A DNA stretch of 64,000 nt from Algibacter amylolyticus (GTDB lineage Bacteria > Bacteroidota > Bacteroidia > Flavobacteriales > Flavobacteriaceae), in assembly GCF_014202225.1 (NCBI RefSeq), contig NZ_JACHGE010000012.1:22934-86933 (forward strand), given 5' to 3'. Of this stretch, positions 8,931 through 17,912 are shown in pieces. The notes under the pieces are model-generated. The model was not told the DNA's origin. It saw only the letters and a program-made list of their open reading frames with translations, and did no database searches. Every line of letters begins with the position of its first letter. Within the stretch, counting starts at the first letter, position 1. A program made the position numbers and the translations under genes.

Positions 8931-10577
8931 ATGAAAAATTTTAGCCTAGTATTACTTATTGTTACATTAATTTTTAATTATAGTTGCTCGGGTGGAGATG
9001 ATACACCGGAACCAAAACCAGAGCCAATAGCTAATGGAGTTTCTATTGCTGTAAATGATAATTTAATTACTATAGAAAACGCACCATTTATTATTAAAGA
9101 TATATTATCAAACGATACTGTATTAGATAATGCAAAAATTACATCTTTTGATGCAACTTCAGCAAACGGAGGAACGATTACAGACAATAGAGACAACACT
9201 TACACATACACTCCAGTTGATGGGTTTTTAGGTGAAGATAATTTTAAATATACTATTTGTGATAGAGATACTCCACCAGATTGTTCTACTGCAACAGTTA
9301 CAATAACTGTAACCGACGAAGGAAATCCAGTTGCCGTAGATGACGCTGTTAATGTTGATGAAAATACGAGTAAAATAATTAGCGATTTATTAGAAAATGA
9401 TGATACTATTGATGACGCCATATTAACAACCATTGACGACTCTAACACTTTAGGTACTGTAATTTTAAATACAAACAGGACAGTAACTTATACGCCTCCA
9501 ATGGATTTTAAAGGAGAAGACTCTTTTACATATACCATTTGTGATGATGATTTGCCGGATAATTCTTGTTCTACGGCAACAGTTATAATTACCGTGGCGG
9601 ACGAAGGAAACCCGGTTGCCAAAGATGATGTAATTAATGTTTTAGAAAACTCTACTAAAATAATAACTAGTTTATTAGAAAACGATGTTGTTATCGATGG
9701 TGCTGTACTCGCATCTGTTGATGATTCTACTACTTTAGGAACTGTAGTTTTAAATTCGGACGGAACAGTGAGTTATACACCTCAAGCAGGTTATACAGGA
9801 GAAGATACTTTTTCATATACTATTTGTGATAATGATACACCAGTTAATTCTTGCGATTCAGCAGAAGTAACAGTTAGTGTTATTAGCTCAATAACTTTTA
9901 ACATACCTTCAGAATTGTCAGATTATTATAGTGGTGTAATTTTTTCTGATAATGAAGATTTAATGTTCAATGAAATTTCAGAACATACCCAAGCTATGCA
10001 TGCTGTAATCCTAAGTTATACGCAACGTCATGATCATTTATATAATGCTGATGCAGATTTATCAAATCAAGATAATGTAATTTTAATGTATACTGGAGAA
10101 AGTAGATATTGGCAGGAATATACTTCAGGAAACAATCCCTATGCTACTCAAACCTTTAATACAGAGCATATTTTTCCGCAATCTAAATTAAGTTCAGATA
10201 TTGCCGTTTCAGATTTACACCACTTGAGATCTGCTGATGCAACTGTTAATAGTGATAGAAGTAACTACCCATTTATAGATGGTAGTGGAACCAATAAATT
10301 AATTGGCGGAACAGCGTGGTATCCTGGTGATGAATGGCGTGGTGATGTTGCTCGAATGGTAATGTATTTAAACATTCGTTACGGCGAAGATTTTAATAAG
10401 GTTGGCGGTTTAGAGCTTTTTAAAGCATGGAACGTTGCAGATCCAGTATCAGAATTCGAAGAACAGCGTAACAACGTAATTTACGCTGCACAAGGTAACA
10501 GAAACCCTTTTATTGATAATCCATACATAGCCACTTTAATTTGGGGCGGTACGGCAGCAGAAAATAAATGGGAATAA
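8931..10577 (+). CDS. Extracellular endonuclease I-family lipoprotein with three Ig-like (tandem-95) repeats
   Basis: 548-residue secreted nuclease. The start at 8931 puts a lipobox at the N-terminus (MKNFSLVLLIVTLIFNYSC); an earlier in-frame ATG at 8904 lies inside the terminator hairpin. Residues about 30-310 hold three consecutive Ig/cadherin-like repeats. Each runs from an AVDD-type start through a YTP...GEDSFTYTICD core and carries a paired cysteine pattern (TICDxDxPxxxC). The C-terminal region (about 320-545) is an endonuclease I/NucM-like beta-beta-alpha-metal nuclease: FNTEHIFPQSKL (catalytic His region), DLHHLRSADATVNSDRSNYPF-like segment, and a late RNPFIDNPY motif. It probably degrades DNA or RNA at the cell surface. 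There is no T9SS C-terminal domain, so it is likely lipid-anchored. It has its own terminator. Confidence 0.9.
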   Translation: MKNFSLVLLIVTLIFNYSCSGGDDTPEPKPEPIANGVSIAVNDNLITIENAPFIIKDILSNDTVLDNAKITSFDATSANGGTITDNRDNTYTYTPVDGFLGEDNFKYTICDRDTPPDCSTATVTITVTDEGNPVAVDDAVNVDENTSKIISDLLENDDTIDDAILTTIDDSNTLGTVILNTNRTVTYTPPMDFKGEDSFTYTICDDDLPDNSCSTATVIITVADEGNPVAKDDVINVLENSTKIITSLLENDVVIDGAVLASVDDSTTLGTVVLNSDGTVSYTPQAGYTGEDTFSYTICDNDTPVNSCDSAEVTVSVISSITFNIPSELSDYYSGVIFSDNEDLMFNEISEHTQAMHAVILSYTQRHDHLYNADADLSNQDNVILMYTGESRYWQEYTSGNNPYATQTFNTEHIFPQSKLSSDIAVSDLHHLRSADATVNSDRSNYPFIDGSGTNKLIGGTAWYPGDEWRGDVARMVMYLNIRYGEDFNKVGGLELFKAWNVADPVSEFEEQRNNVIYAAQGNRNPFIDNPYIATLIWGGTAAENKWE

Positions 10578-10587
10578 AATAAATTAA

Positions 10588-10616
10588 AACCGCTTTTAAT
10601 CGAAGCGGTTTTTTTT
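10588..10616 (+). terminator. Intrinsic terminator after the endonuclease
   Basis: AACCGCTT (10588-10595) pairs with AAGCGGTT (10603-10610) around a seven-base loop, followed by six T. Confidence 0.88.
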
Positions 10617-10654
10617 ATAGCCATAACCTAAAAATTGATAATCAAGATAAAATT

Positions 10655-10681
10655 TTGAATTAAATTTTATCATTACATTTG
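10655..10681 (+). promoter_or_regulatory. Promoter (-33 TTG and -7 TACATTTG)
   Basis: TACATTTG (10674-10681) is an exact Bacteroidota -7 box with TTG at 10655-10657 at about the right distance upstream. Transcription would begin near 10687, which excludes an in-frame ATG at 10679 and supports the start at 10709. Confidence 0.7.
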
Positions 10682-10708
10682 TTCTTCAGAAAAAAAACAG
10701 AAATAATC

Positions 10709-11149
10709 ATGTACGACGTTGTAAAATCACTCCACTCTTATTGGGCCTATTTGGTGCTTGTTATATTAACAATAGCAGCTGTTAACGCTATAATTAAATT
10801 CTTAGGCGATAAGGAATATGAAGCAAACGATTTTAGAAAATCATTGTTTACTTTAATTGTATCTCACATTCAACTATTAATTGGTTTGGTGCTGTATTTT
10901 GTATCACCTAGATTGCAATTATTTAGTGAATCTGGTATGGGAGCAATCATGAAGGATTCTGTAAACAGATTATATTTAGTAGAGCATCCTTTAATAAATA
11001 TTATTGCGGTTGCATTAATTACTATTGGGTATTCAAAACATAAAAAGAAACTAACCTCTAAGGCTAAATCAAAAATGATAGCTATTTTCTATACCATTGC
11101 ATTGTTATTGTTTTTATCAAGAATTCCTTGGAGCGCTTGGATTGGATAA
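10709..11149 (+). CDS. Small integral membrane protein, four predicted TM segments
   Basis: 146-residue inner-membrane protein beginning MYDVVKSLHSYWAYLVLVI. Four hydrophobic segments are visible, near residues 12-30, 48-66, 87-105 and 118-138. It resembles small flavobacterial proteins often labelled cytochrome b-like, but I can identify no redox ligand pair with certainty, so the function is unknown. It has its own promoter and a terminator downstream, so it is monocistronic. It lies between the secreted endonuclease and an EEP-family protein, without an obvious link to them. Confidence 0.75.
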   Translation: MYDVVKSLHSYWAYLVLVILTIAAVNAIIKFLGDKEYEANDFRKSLFTLIVSHIQLLIGLVLYFVSPRLQLFSESGMGAIMKDSVNRLYLVEHPLINIIAVALITIGYSKHKKKLTSKAKSKMIAIFYTIALLLFLSRIPWSAWIG

Positions 11150-11175
11150 AATCCAAAAATAATTTATAATTCTAG

Positions 11176-11207
11176 ACCTGTCCTGTTTAAAAACTTGGCA
11201 GGTTTTT
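11176..11207. terminator. Terminator between convergent genes
   Basis: ACCTGTC (11176-11182) pairs with GGCAGGT (11197-11203) with one G-T pair, then seven T. It ends the membrane-protein gene and abuts the stop of the minus-strand EEP gene. Confidence 0.7.
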
Positions 11208-12272
11208 TTATTCATTCTCTTTTGCGGAGACTTCCTTAATCAAATAGATATAAACGGGAAAATGGTCGCTAAATCCATTGCTAAAACCTCCATCAGACCA
11301 ACTTCTAAAAGGATAGCCTTTATACGTTCCTGTTTTATGTATAAGAAAACGTTTATTAAAGATTCCAGCTTTATAAAACCTGAAAGAACTATAGTCTTTT
11401 TCCGTTAGTGGTTTTGTAATCATAATTTGGTCAAATAAACTCCAAGAATCTCGATATGCTGTTGTGCCAAGTCCATTTTTAAAGAAATTGATATAGGGGT
11501 TATAAACGCCTTTTAATCCTACTTTACGTTTTTCATTTTTAGCCTTTAAAATAGATTTCACACTCGCGTTATTAGGGTTGTCGTTTAAATCGCCCATAAT
11601 AATCACCTTAGCATACGGATTAATAACTTGAAGCGAATCTATAATGCGTTTATTCAATTTAGCGGCAGCAACTCGTTTTGGTCTGCTTTTAGCTTCTCCT
11701 CCGCGTCTAGAAGGCCAATGGTTTACAATAATATGAATGAGTTCGCCTTCTAATTTACCGCTTACCAATAACTGATCTCTTGTGTAAATTCTCTTTTGAT
11801 CTTGTTCATCATAAATTTTCAAAGTATGCGAACTTGTATGTATTGGTGTAAATATTTCTTTTTGGTAGAGCAGAGCTACGTCAATCCCTCTTATATCTGG
11901 TGAATCATAATGCACAATACCATAATTTTTTTTGAGTAACAGAGCGTCGTTAAGTAAATCTTCCAAAACAGTTTTGTTTTCCGCTTCGCAAACACCTAAA
12001 ATAGTAGGAGTATTTTGGGTAATGTCTTGACCTATTTCAGAAATTACGCGCGACATATTTCTTATTTTTTTTAAATATGCTTCTCCACGATTCGCTTTTA
12101 ATTCCATCATGGGGCTATACTCATCGAATTTACTAGTGTCATTGATGGTATCAAATAAATTCTCAAGATTGTAAAAGGCTACGGTATGTATTTTAAAGGA
12201 TTTGTCTTGTCCGTAATGGTTCAACGAAGAAGTTAGTATTATTGTGATAATGTAATATTTTAAGAATTTCAT
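11208..12272 (-). CDS. Secreted endonuclease/exonuclease/phosphatase (EEP) family protein
   Basis: 354-residue metal-dependent phosphodiesterase-fold protein. An N-terminal hydrophobic segment (MKFLKYYIITIILTSSLNHYGQ) looks like a signal peptide, so it probably acts in the periplasm or at the surface. EEP motifs in order: VAFYNLENLFD, the metal-binding glutamate in LGVCEAENKTVLEDL, DIRGIDVALLY, VNHWPSRRGGE, MGDLNDNP and the terminal SDHFPVY with the catalytic Asp-His. It lies opposite the surrounding receptor genes and has a close paralog at 17913-18881. Members of this superfamily cleave DNA, RNA, sphingomyelin or inositol phosphates; the nuclease neighbours favour a nucleic-acid or phosphate-scavenging role (inference). 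Confidence 0.88.
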   Translation of the reverse strand: MKFLKYYIITIILTSSLNHYGQDKSFKIHTVAFYNLENLFDTINDTSKFDEYSPMMELKANRGEAYLKKIRNMSRVISEIGQDITQNTPTILGVCEAENKTVLEDLLNDALLLKKNYGIVHYDSPDIRGIDVALLYQKEIFTPIHTSSHTLKIYDEQDQKRIYTRDQLLVSGKLEGELIHIIVNHWPSRRGGEAKSRPKRVAAAKLNKRIIDSLQVINPYAKVIIMGDLNDNPNNASVKSILKAKNEKRKVGLKGVYNPYINFFKNGLGTTAYRDSWSLFDQIMITKPLTEKDYSSFRFYKAGIFNKRFLIHKTGTYKGYPFRSWSDGGFSNGFSDHFPVYIYLIKEVSAKENE

Positions 12273-12401
12273 TACGTTAATGTTGTTTTTTATAGCAAAT
12301 AATTTACAAAAATTATGTCAAAGTTTGTGTTTTGTAATAAATATCGTAAATTTTATGTCTTAAAAAAGTATTCTTTAGAGATAATGCATTGTAAATTATT
12401 T

Positions 12402-15203
12402 ATGAATAAAATTTTCCTCATTTTTTTATTCGGAATTTTCACCCAGTTTTTCCATGCCCAAAACACTATAGTTAGGGGTAGTGTATTGGATGCTTTATCC
12501 TATGAGCCTATTGAAGGTGTAACCGTTGCCATTGAAACTTCAAGCATATTTCTGCTAACCGATGTTTTAGGGGTGTTCGAGTTTAAAGAAAACGTTCCGT
12601 TAGGAGAGCAGATTCTACGAATTTCCAAAACAGGATTTATTCCAAAACGCTATCCCATTGTTGTAAATGAAGGCCAAACGGTTAACATTACAGATATGAT
12701 TTTAGAACGCGACGCATCACAAACAGCAGATTTGTTTACCATAACATTATCGGACGATGAATTGAATGATGATGTTAGTGGCGCCGATAATATTTCAGGG
12801 CTGTTAGCATCGTCATTAGATATTTTTCAAAGAACCGCAGCTTTCGAGTTTAGTTCGTCTTTTTTTCGTGTACGAGGTTTAGATTCTAAAAACGGATCTA
12901 TTTTAATTAACGGTATCGAAATGAACAAAATCTATAATGGCAGGCCGCAGTGGAGTAATTGGGGTGGGTTAAACGATGTATTACGGAATCAAGAATTAAC
13001 ATGGGGTTTAACACCTTCAAATTATAATTTTGGTGGTGTTTTAGGTACTACAAATATAAATGTAAGAGCTTCAAAAGCTAGAGCAGGAAGTCGGTTAACC
13101 TATTCGTCATCAAACAGAAGTTATACAAATCGATTAATGGCAACTCATGCTTCGGGATTATTAAAAAATAACTGGGCATATACCGTTTCTATTGGCAGAC
13201 GATGGGGTAATGAAGGTTATCAAGATGCAACTAGCTATAGTTCAAATTCTTTTTTCACTTCCGTAGAAAAGAAACTTAACGATAACCATAGTCTTAATTT
13301 AACCGCTATTTATACGCCTAACCGCCGAGGCAAGTCGTCGCCAAATACGCAAGAAGTTTTCGATTTAAAAGATATTAAATACAACGAATATTGGGGTTGG
13401 CAAAATGGTGAAAAACGAAATTCTAGAATTAAGGAAGTTAATGAACCCATTATTATGTTGAATCATTATTGGAATTTAAATAATAAAACAACTTTAAATA
13501 CTAATGTGTCTTACCAATTTGGTAAAATTGGGAATAGCCGAATTGATTATAATGGAACCGATTTAATTGATGGTTTTCCTCAAGGTGGTGGCGCAAACCC
13601 AAGCCCAACGTATTACCAAAAATTACCTAGTTATGCCGAACGTAATTTTCCTGATAATTTAGGTATTGCTTATGGTGCTTTAAAAGCATTTCAAAATGAT
13701 GGACAAATAGATTGGAATACCATGTATAAGGCTAATATTGAAAACACTCAAAATGGCGGAAATGCTATTTATGCCCTGTATGAAGACCGTGTTGATGATA
13801 CTCAGATAACTGTAAACGGTATTTTAACCAACCAAATAAATGACAATGTAATACTAAATGCAGGTATACATTATAAGGCTTTAAAGTCTGAAAATTTTGC
13901 TGAAGTTATTGATTTGTTGGGGGGCTCAACGTATTTAGATGTCGATGGTTTTGCAACGCAAATTGACGAGGCACAAAACGATTTGTTAAACCCAAATAGA
14001 ATTGTGGGTGTAGGCGATAAGTTTAAGTATCATTACAACCTTTTTTCGCATGAGTTTGGGGTTTATGCGCAATCTCAATTTAGTTATAATAAAGTAGATT
14101 TTTATATTTCTGGTAGTGTAAAAAACACCGAATACGAAAGAGAGGGTATTTATCAAAACGGAGGTTTTCCCGATAGTTCACTAGGTATTGGTCATGCGCT
14201 TATATTTACAGGTTTTGGGTTAAAAGGAGGTGTTACTTATAAGTTAACCGGTAAACATGTTTTCGATTTTAATACGGGTTATATTTCCAGAGCGCCAACC
14301 GTTCAAAATACCTATTCCAATTCTAGAGAAAACCATAATACAGTTCCTAATAGTGGTAATGAAACCGTAACATCTATGGATGGGAGTTATATATTTCGAT
14401 CTCCGATTGTAAAAGCTAAATTAACGGGGTATTACACTAAAATTGCTGATGCTAGCGAGATTTCTTTCTTTTTTGCCGATGGTATAGGTGGCGATAATAC
14501 AGCTTTTGTTCAAGAAATTTTGCAAGGTATTGATAAGATACATCTGGGTGGAGAACTGGGAGTAGAAGCTCAAGTAACACCAACTATTAAACTAAAAGGA
14601 GCTGCGGCTGTTGGCCAGTTTACTTATGCTAATAACCCTAATTTGTTTTTATCTACAGAACCCGATGCCGAAGCGGAAGCCGCTGGTTTTATAAACGGAT
14701 TTAAAGATTTTGGAAAATCAAACTTAAAAAATTATAAGTTAGCTTCAGGGCCACAAACAGCACTTTCGGTAGGTTTTGAGTATCGCGATCCGGAGTATTG
14801 GTGGTTTGGTGCAACGGTCAATTTTTTTAAGGATACTTATGTAGATGTGAGCCCATTAACCAGGTCTTCAAATTTTAATACGGATTTTGATGGCAATGTA
14901 TTTAATGATTATGATGAAGATTTAGCGAGAGCACTTTTAAAACAAGAACGTTTTGATGATTATATGTCGGTGAATTTAGTAGGTGGGAAATCATGGAAAA
15001 TTGGTAAGTATTACATTGGTTTTTTTGGAAGTATCAATAATTTACTAGATGAAGTTTATAAAACAGGTGGTTTTGAGCAAGGAAGAAATGCTAATTATCG
15101 CGAATTGCGAGATGATAAAGCTCTAGATACTCCAGTTTTTGGTGCAAAATATTGGTATGGCAGAGGCGCAACCTATTTTTTGAATTTGAATGTTAGACTT
15201 TAA
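12402..15203 (+). CDS. TonB-dependent receptor with carboxypeptidase-like domain (second paralog)
   Basis: 933-residue outer-membrane receptor. I place the start at ATG 12402, which gives a clean signal peptide (MNKIFLIFLFGIFTQFFHAQ). The open frame reaches back to 12315 but the extra 29 residues are not signal-like. A CarbopepD_reg-type domain (VRGSVLDALSYEPIEGVTV) precedes the plug, with VRGLDSKNGSILINGIEMN and QWSNWGGLNDV, and a long barrel ends in TYFLNLNVRL. The plug motif order matches the receptor at 4466, so the two are related. It is followed, after a structured repeat, by the DUF5689 lipoprotein gene that is probably its surface partner. The substrate is unknown; nucleic-acid breakdown products are suggested by context only. 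Confidence 0.9.
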   Translation: MNKIFLIFLFGIFTQFFHAQNTIVRGSVLDALSYEPIEGVTVAIETSSIFLLTDVLGVFEFKENVPLGEQILRISKTGFIPKRYPIVVNEGQTVNITDMILERDASQTADLFTITLSDDELNDDVSGADNISGLLASSLDIFQRTAAFEFSSSFFRVRGLDSKNGSILINGIEMNKIYNGRPQWSNWGGLNDVLRNQELTWGLTPSNYNFGGVLGTTNINVRASKARAGSRLTYSSSNRSYTNRLMATHASGLLKNNWAYTVSIGRRWGNEGYQDATSYSSNSFFTSVEKKLNDNHSLNLTAIYTPNRRGKSSPNTQEVFDLKDIKYNEYWGWQNGEKRNSRIKEVNEPIIMLNHYWNLNNKTTLNTNVSYQFGKIGNSRIDYNGTDLIDGFPQGGGANPSPTYYQKLPSYAERNFPDNLGIAYGALKAFQNDGQIDWNTMYKANIENTQNGGNAIYALYEDRVDDTQITVNGILTNQINDNVILNAGIHYKALKSENFAEVIDLLGGSTYLDVDGFATQIDEAQNDLLNPNRIVGVGDKFKYHYNLFSHEFGVYAQSQFSYNKVDFYISGSVKNTEYEREGIYQNGGFPDSSLGIGHALIFTGFGLKGGVTYKLTGKHVFDFNTGYISRAPTVQNTYSNSRENHNTVPNSGNETVTSMDGSYIFRSPIVKAKLTGYYTKIADASEISFFFADGIGGDNTAFVQEILQGIDKIHLGGELGVEAQVTPTIKLKGAAAVGQFTYANNPNLFLSTEPDAEAEAAGFINGFKDFGKSNLKNYKLASGPQTALSVGFEYRDPEYWWFGATVNFFKDTYVDVSPLTRSSNFNTDFDGNVFNDYDEDLARALLKQERFDDYMSVNLVGGKSWKIGKYYIGFFGSINNLLDEVYKTGGFEQGRNANYRELRDDKALDTPVFGAKYWYGRGATYFLNLNVRL

Positions 15204-15236
15204 TTTAAGCTTAATTGTAGAAGTTAGTTGTGCTGC

Positions 15237-15368
15237 GCGTTAGGGATTGAACGATTTGTTTGAAATCCTTTTTGTTTTTTCGCAAAAAGATTGAGTAGTG
15301 AAAGCCCGACTTTTTGCGATCCTGCAAGGTTTTGAGAACCTTGTAGGTATGAGTAAAAAGTAACGCCC
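15237..15368 (+). repeat. Dispersed structured element, copy A
   Basis: Starts GCGTTAGGGATTGA (15237-15250) and ends GTAACGCCC (15360-15368); GCGTTA pairs with TAACGC to close the element. Inside are hairpins CTTTTTG/CAAAAAG and CCTGCAAGGTT/AACCTTGTAGG, an ACTTTTT/AAAAAGT pairing, and the conserved block TAGTGAAAGCCCGAC (15296-15310). It fills the gap between the second receptor and its lipoprotein. Related copies lie at 26681-26770, 56700-56799 and 62393-62466. Function unknown. Confidence 0.8.
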
Positions 15369-15385
15369 AAATAAAATAAAAAGTT

Positions 15386-16816
15386 ATGAATAAATTTTTA
15401 ATAGTTTTTAGCGTTTTAGTGATGCTTTTTTCGTCTTGTGTGAAAGATGAAGATTATAGCACGCCAGGTTTTTCGATTACAGAACCAAGTATTCCGCAAG
15501 AGCACATTACCACTTTTAAGGCTATAAAATCGCTTTATGAGCAGGCTGTGAATAACGGAAATACGACGGCGGTTATTGACGATGAAACCGATTTGTATAT
15601 TGAAGGTTATGTGGTGTCTTCTGATAGATATGGTAATTTTTTTGAGGAGTTGATTATCCAAAATAAAATCGACAGAAGTACTAGCGACGCAGATCCTAGG
15701 CTTGGTTTTAAGGTTGATATTAATGTGAGTAGCTTATCGGATACCTATCAATTTGGACAAAAAGTATACGTGAAAATGACCGGATTAACCATTGGTGAAA
15801 CTAGCGGTGTAATTACTATTGGTAAAGGAAATGCGGTTCAGGTGGAGCAAATTCAAGCCGCCGAATTTAAAGATATTGTAATTAGAAGTAATGAGATAGC
15901 AGACATAGAACCTAAAATTTCTAGGTTGGAAGATATAACTGAAGCTGATGAAAATACGTTAATTCAATTAGAGAATATGCAGCTAAATAGATTCGAAATG
16001 GGAGCTACGTTTGCTAGTGAGTCGTTCGATGAGTTTGATGGTTTACGCTTATTAGAAAGTTGCGATTCTGGAATACAAATGATTATGCAAACTAGTACGT
16101 TTTCGGATTTTAAAAGCTTAATTGTGCCGCAAGGAAAGGGCAGTGTGACAGGTATTTTTAGCCGCGATTTTAGAGACGATTTTAATGTGTTGGTTATTAA
16201 TACTTCGGCTGATGTTAATTTTGAAAGTAATGAACGTTGCGACCCAATGGAATTAACATGTGGTTTAGCTGAAACATTTGGCACAGGTAATTTGTTATAT
16301 GAAGATTTTGAAAACCAAAGGAATAATAGACCCATTGAAATTGAGGGCTGGACTAATTTTATGGAAACAGGAACGGAGGCTTGGGAGGGTTATTCGTCTA
16401 CATCATCAAATGCATCGTTGGGAAGATCTGCTCGGTTTCAATCTAGTAGTTCTGGCGATATTAGCAATATAGGTTGGTTAATAACGCCTGCTATAAATCT
16501 AGATGCCCAAGATGGTGAAACCTTGCGTTTTAAAACTTCTAATAGTTTGGCTGATAGTAGTTATATGGAAGTGTTGTATTCCTTAGATTGGGATGGGGTT
16601 GAGGCCAATATAACTAGTGCTAATTGGGGTGTTTTACCTGCTGCTTATGTTGTTAAAGATTCCGATTCCTTTTCGGCTTGGTTTAACTCTGGTAATGTCG
16701 ATTTATCTTGTATAGCGGGAACCATATATATTGCTTTTAAATACACGGGAAGTGGACAAGATACTTTTGATGGTATTTACGAATTAGACGAGATTAGTGT
16801 AGATTATAAGTTATAG
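15386..16816 (+). CDS. DUF5689 domain lipoprotein with choice-of-anchor-J-like C-terminus
   Basis: 476-residue lipoprotein (lipobox LFSSC, Cys18). Residues about 40-280 fit the DUF5689 pattern: TFKAIKSLYEQA, LYIEGYVVSSDRYGNFFEELIIQ, then the OB-fold-like YQFGQKVYVKMTGLTIGE and KGSVTGIFSRDF segments. Residues about 300-476 (LLYEDFENQ, GWTNFMETGTEAWEG, WLITPAINLDAQDGETLRFKTS, YELDEISVDYKL) look like a cleaved-adhesin/choice-of-anchor-J beta-sandwich. It follows the receptor at 12402 with only the dispersed element between. It is likely the surface-exposed, substrate-binding partner of that receptor (inference); no catalytic motif is visible. Confidence 0.85.
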   Translation: MNKFLIVFSVLVMLFSSCVKDEDYSTPGFSITEPSIPQEHITTFKAIKSLYEQAVNNGNTTAVIDDETDLYIEGYVVSSDRYGNFFEELIIQNKIDRSTSDADPRLGFKVDINVSSLSDTYQFGQKVYVKMTGLTIGETSGVITIGKGNAVQVEQIQAAEFKDIVIRSNEIADIEPKISRLEDITEADENTLIQLENMQLNRFEMGATFASESFDEFDGLRLLESCDSGIQMIMQTSTFSDFKSLIVPQGKGSVTGIFSRDFRDDFNVLVINTSADVNFESNERCDPMELTCGLAETFGTGNLLYEDFENQRNNRPIEIEGWTNFMETGTEAWEGYSSTSSNASLGRSARFQSSSSGDISNIGWLITPAINLDAQDGETLRFKTSNSLADSSYMEVLYSLDWDGVEANITSANWGVLPAAYVVKDSDSFSAWFNSGNVDLSCIAGTIYIAFKYTGSGQDTFDGIYELDEISVDYKL

Positions 16817-16868
16817 TATTTAAAATACAGTAGATACATAAAACAACAAATATCTCTTAAAATTAATA

Positions 16869-16876
16869 TAAGTTTG
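16869..16876 (+). promoter_or_regulatory. Possible -7 box
   Basis: TAAGTTTG matches TAnnTTTG and lies 16 bases before the acetyltransferase start. No -33 TTG is seen. Confidence 0.45.
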
Positions 16877-16892
16877 CTATTTATAAATAGTC

Positions 16893-17462
16893 ATGGATAA
16901 AAGTAGAAATAACATTATTAAAGCCGATTTATATCGACATGGGGGTTTAATTAACGTGCGAGAAGGTAAAAAAATACCTGGTTTTCGATTTATGTATTAC
17001 CTACGAAAAGTGTCTAATCATAAAAAAGTTTCGTTCTTAGGGATTTATTATAGGATTATATTTAGAAGGCTTACATTTAAATATGGCTATCAAATTGAAA
17101 GTACTACCTCAATAGGAGAAGGCTTTTATATTGGCCATTTTGGAACTATAGTAATTAATCGAGATGTAGTTATTGGAAAGTGCTGTAACATAGCTCATTC
17201 TACAACAATAGGGAGCGCAAATAGAGGGAAATTAAAAGGGTGTCCAAAAATTGGTGATAAAGTTTGGATAGGTACAGGTGCTGTTATAGTAGGGAATATA
17301 AAAGTTGGTAATAATGTTTTAATTGCTCCCAATTCTTTTGTAAACATGGATGTTCCCGATAACTCTTTAGTAATAGGGAACCCAGCAAAAATTATTTATA
17401 AAGAAAATTCTACAGAAGGATATATTAATTATATTCTTGAAGAAGATTTTTTGAAAAAATAA
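16893..17462 (+). CDS. Serine O-acetyltransferase-like hexapeptide-repeat transferase
   Basis: 189-residue left-handed beta-helix acyltransferase. Hexapeptide-type repeats run from about residue 68 to 160 (IGEGFYIGHFGTIVINRDVVIGKCCNIAHSTTIGS, then VWIGTGAVIVGNIKVGNNVLIAPNSFV), with catalytic-type histidines in IGHFG and IAHSTTIG. The family includes CysE and sugar O-acetyltransferases. The N-terminal 60 residues are short compared with true CysE, and no cysteine-biosynthesis or glycosyltransferase gene is nearby, so the acceptor is uncertain. A possible -7 box precedes it. It does not obviously belong to the nuclease/receptor theme around it. Confidence 0.8.
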   Translation: MDKSRNNIIKADLYRHGGLINVREGKKIPGFRFMYYLRKVSNHKKVSFLGIYYRIIFRRLTFKYGYQIESTTSIGEGFYIGHFGTIVINRDVVIGKCCNIAHSTTIGSANRGKLKGCPKIGDKVWIGTGAVIVGNIKVGNNVLIAPNSFVNMDVPDNSLVIGNPAKIIYKENSTEGYINYILEEDFLKK

Positions 17463-17485
17463 AAAAACCGCACTAAATCGTAAAA

Positions 17486-17519
17486 TTGTGCTAATCTTAA
17501 AGATTTCACATTAACTTTG
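17486..17519 (+). promoter_or_regulatory. Promoter (-33 TTG, -7 TAACTTTG)
   Basis: TAACTTTG (17512-17519) is an exact -7 box with TTG at 17486-17488, 23 bases upstream. The start codon at 17535 leaves a short leader. Confidence 0.65.
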
Positions 17520-17534
17520 CATATAAAGTAATCA

Positions 17535-17912
17535 ATGACCATATTCGACGCCCTATTTTTTCATTTCTTTCAGCATTATAAAATCAAAAAAAATAAGAAA
17601 GCTAATAGTATTGCTACGTTTTACGTAACGATTTTACAATGCAGTTTACTACTGCTTTTAGGTGTGTTTTTTGCTGGCTTTTTTAGGCAAATGCATGTTA
17701 CTACTATGTCGGCACCAAAAGCATGGGCTTTATTTATATTGGTTTCCGTTTTTCTTTATTTTAAAAATTGGATGCAATATGGCGGAAGAAAACGAAAAGT
17801 TTTAAATGCCAAAATGCTAAAAAAGAAAAAGTTGTCTTATAATATTTGGATGCTTTGGTTCTTACCTATAGCCATATTAGGTTTAGCTTTTGTGTTGTTT
17901 CAGGCTATATAA
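17535..17912 (+). CDS. Small membrane protein, three TM segments, unknown function
   Basis: 125 residues. Hydrophobic segments lie near 27-47 (FYVTILQCSLLLLLGVFFAGFF), 62-76 (WALFILVSVFLYF) and 102-122 (IWMLWFLPIAILGLAFVLF), with a strongly basic loop (GGRKRKVLNAKMLKKKK) between the second and third. I do not recognise a named family. It has its own promoter and converges on the EEP gene that ends at 17913, directly abutting its stop codon. Confidence 0.7.
   Translation: MTIFDALFFHFFQHYKIKKNKKANSIATFYVTILQCSLLLLLGVFFAGFFRQMHVTTMSAPKAWALFILVSVFLYFKNWMQYGGRKRKVLNAKMLKKKKLSYNIWMLWFLPIAILGLAFVLFQAI

Noticed and set aside
8931..10577. Endonuclease I read as part of a phage-defence system
   Set aside because: The protein has a lipobox and Ig-like repeats, so it is exported, and its neighbours are outer-membrane receptors. 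No methyltransferase, helicase or other defence partner is present.
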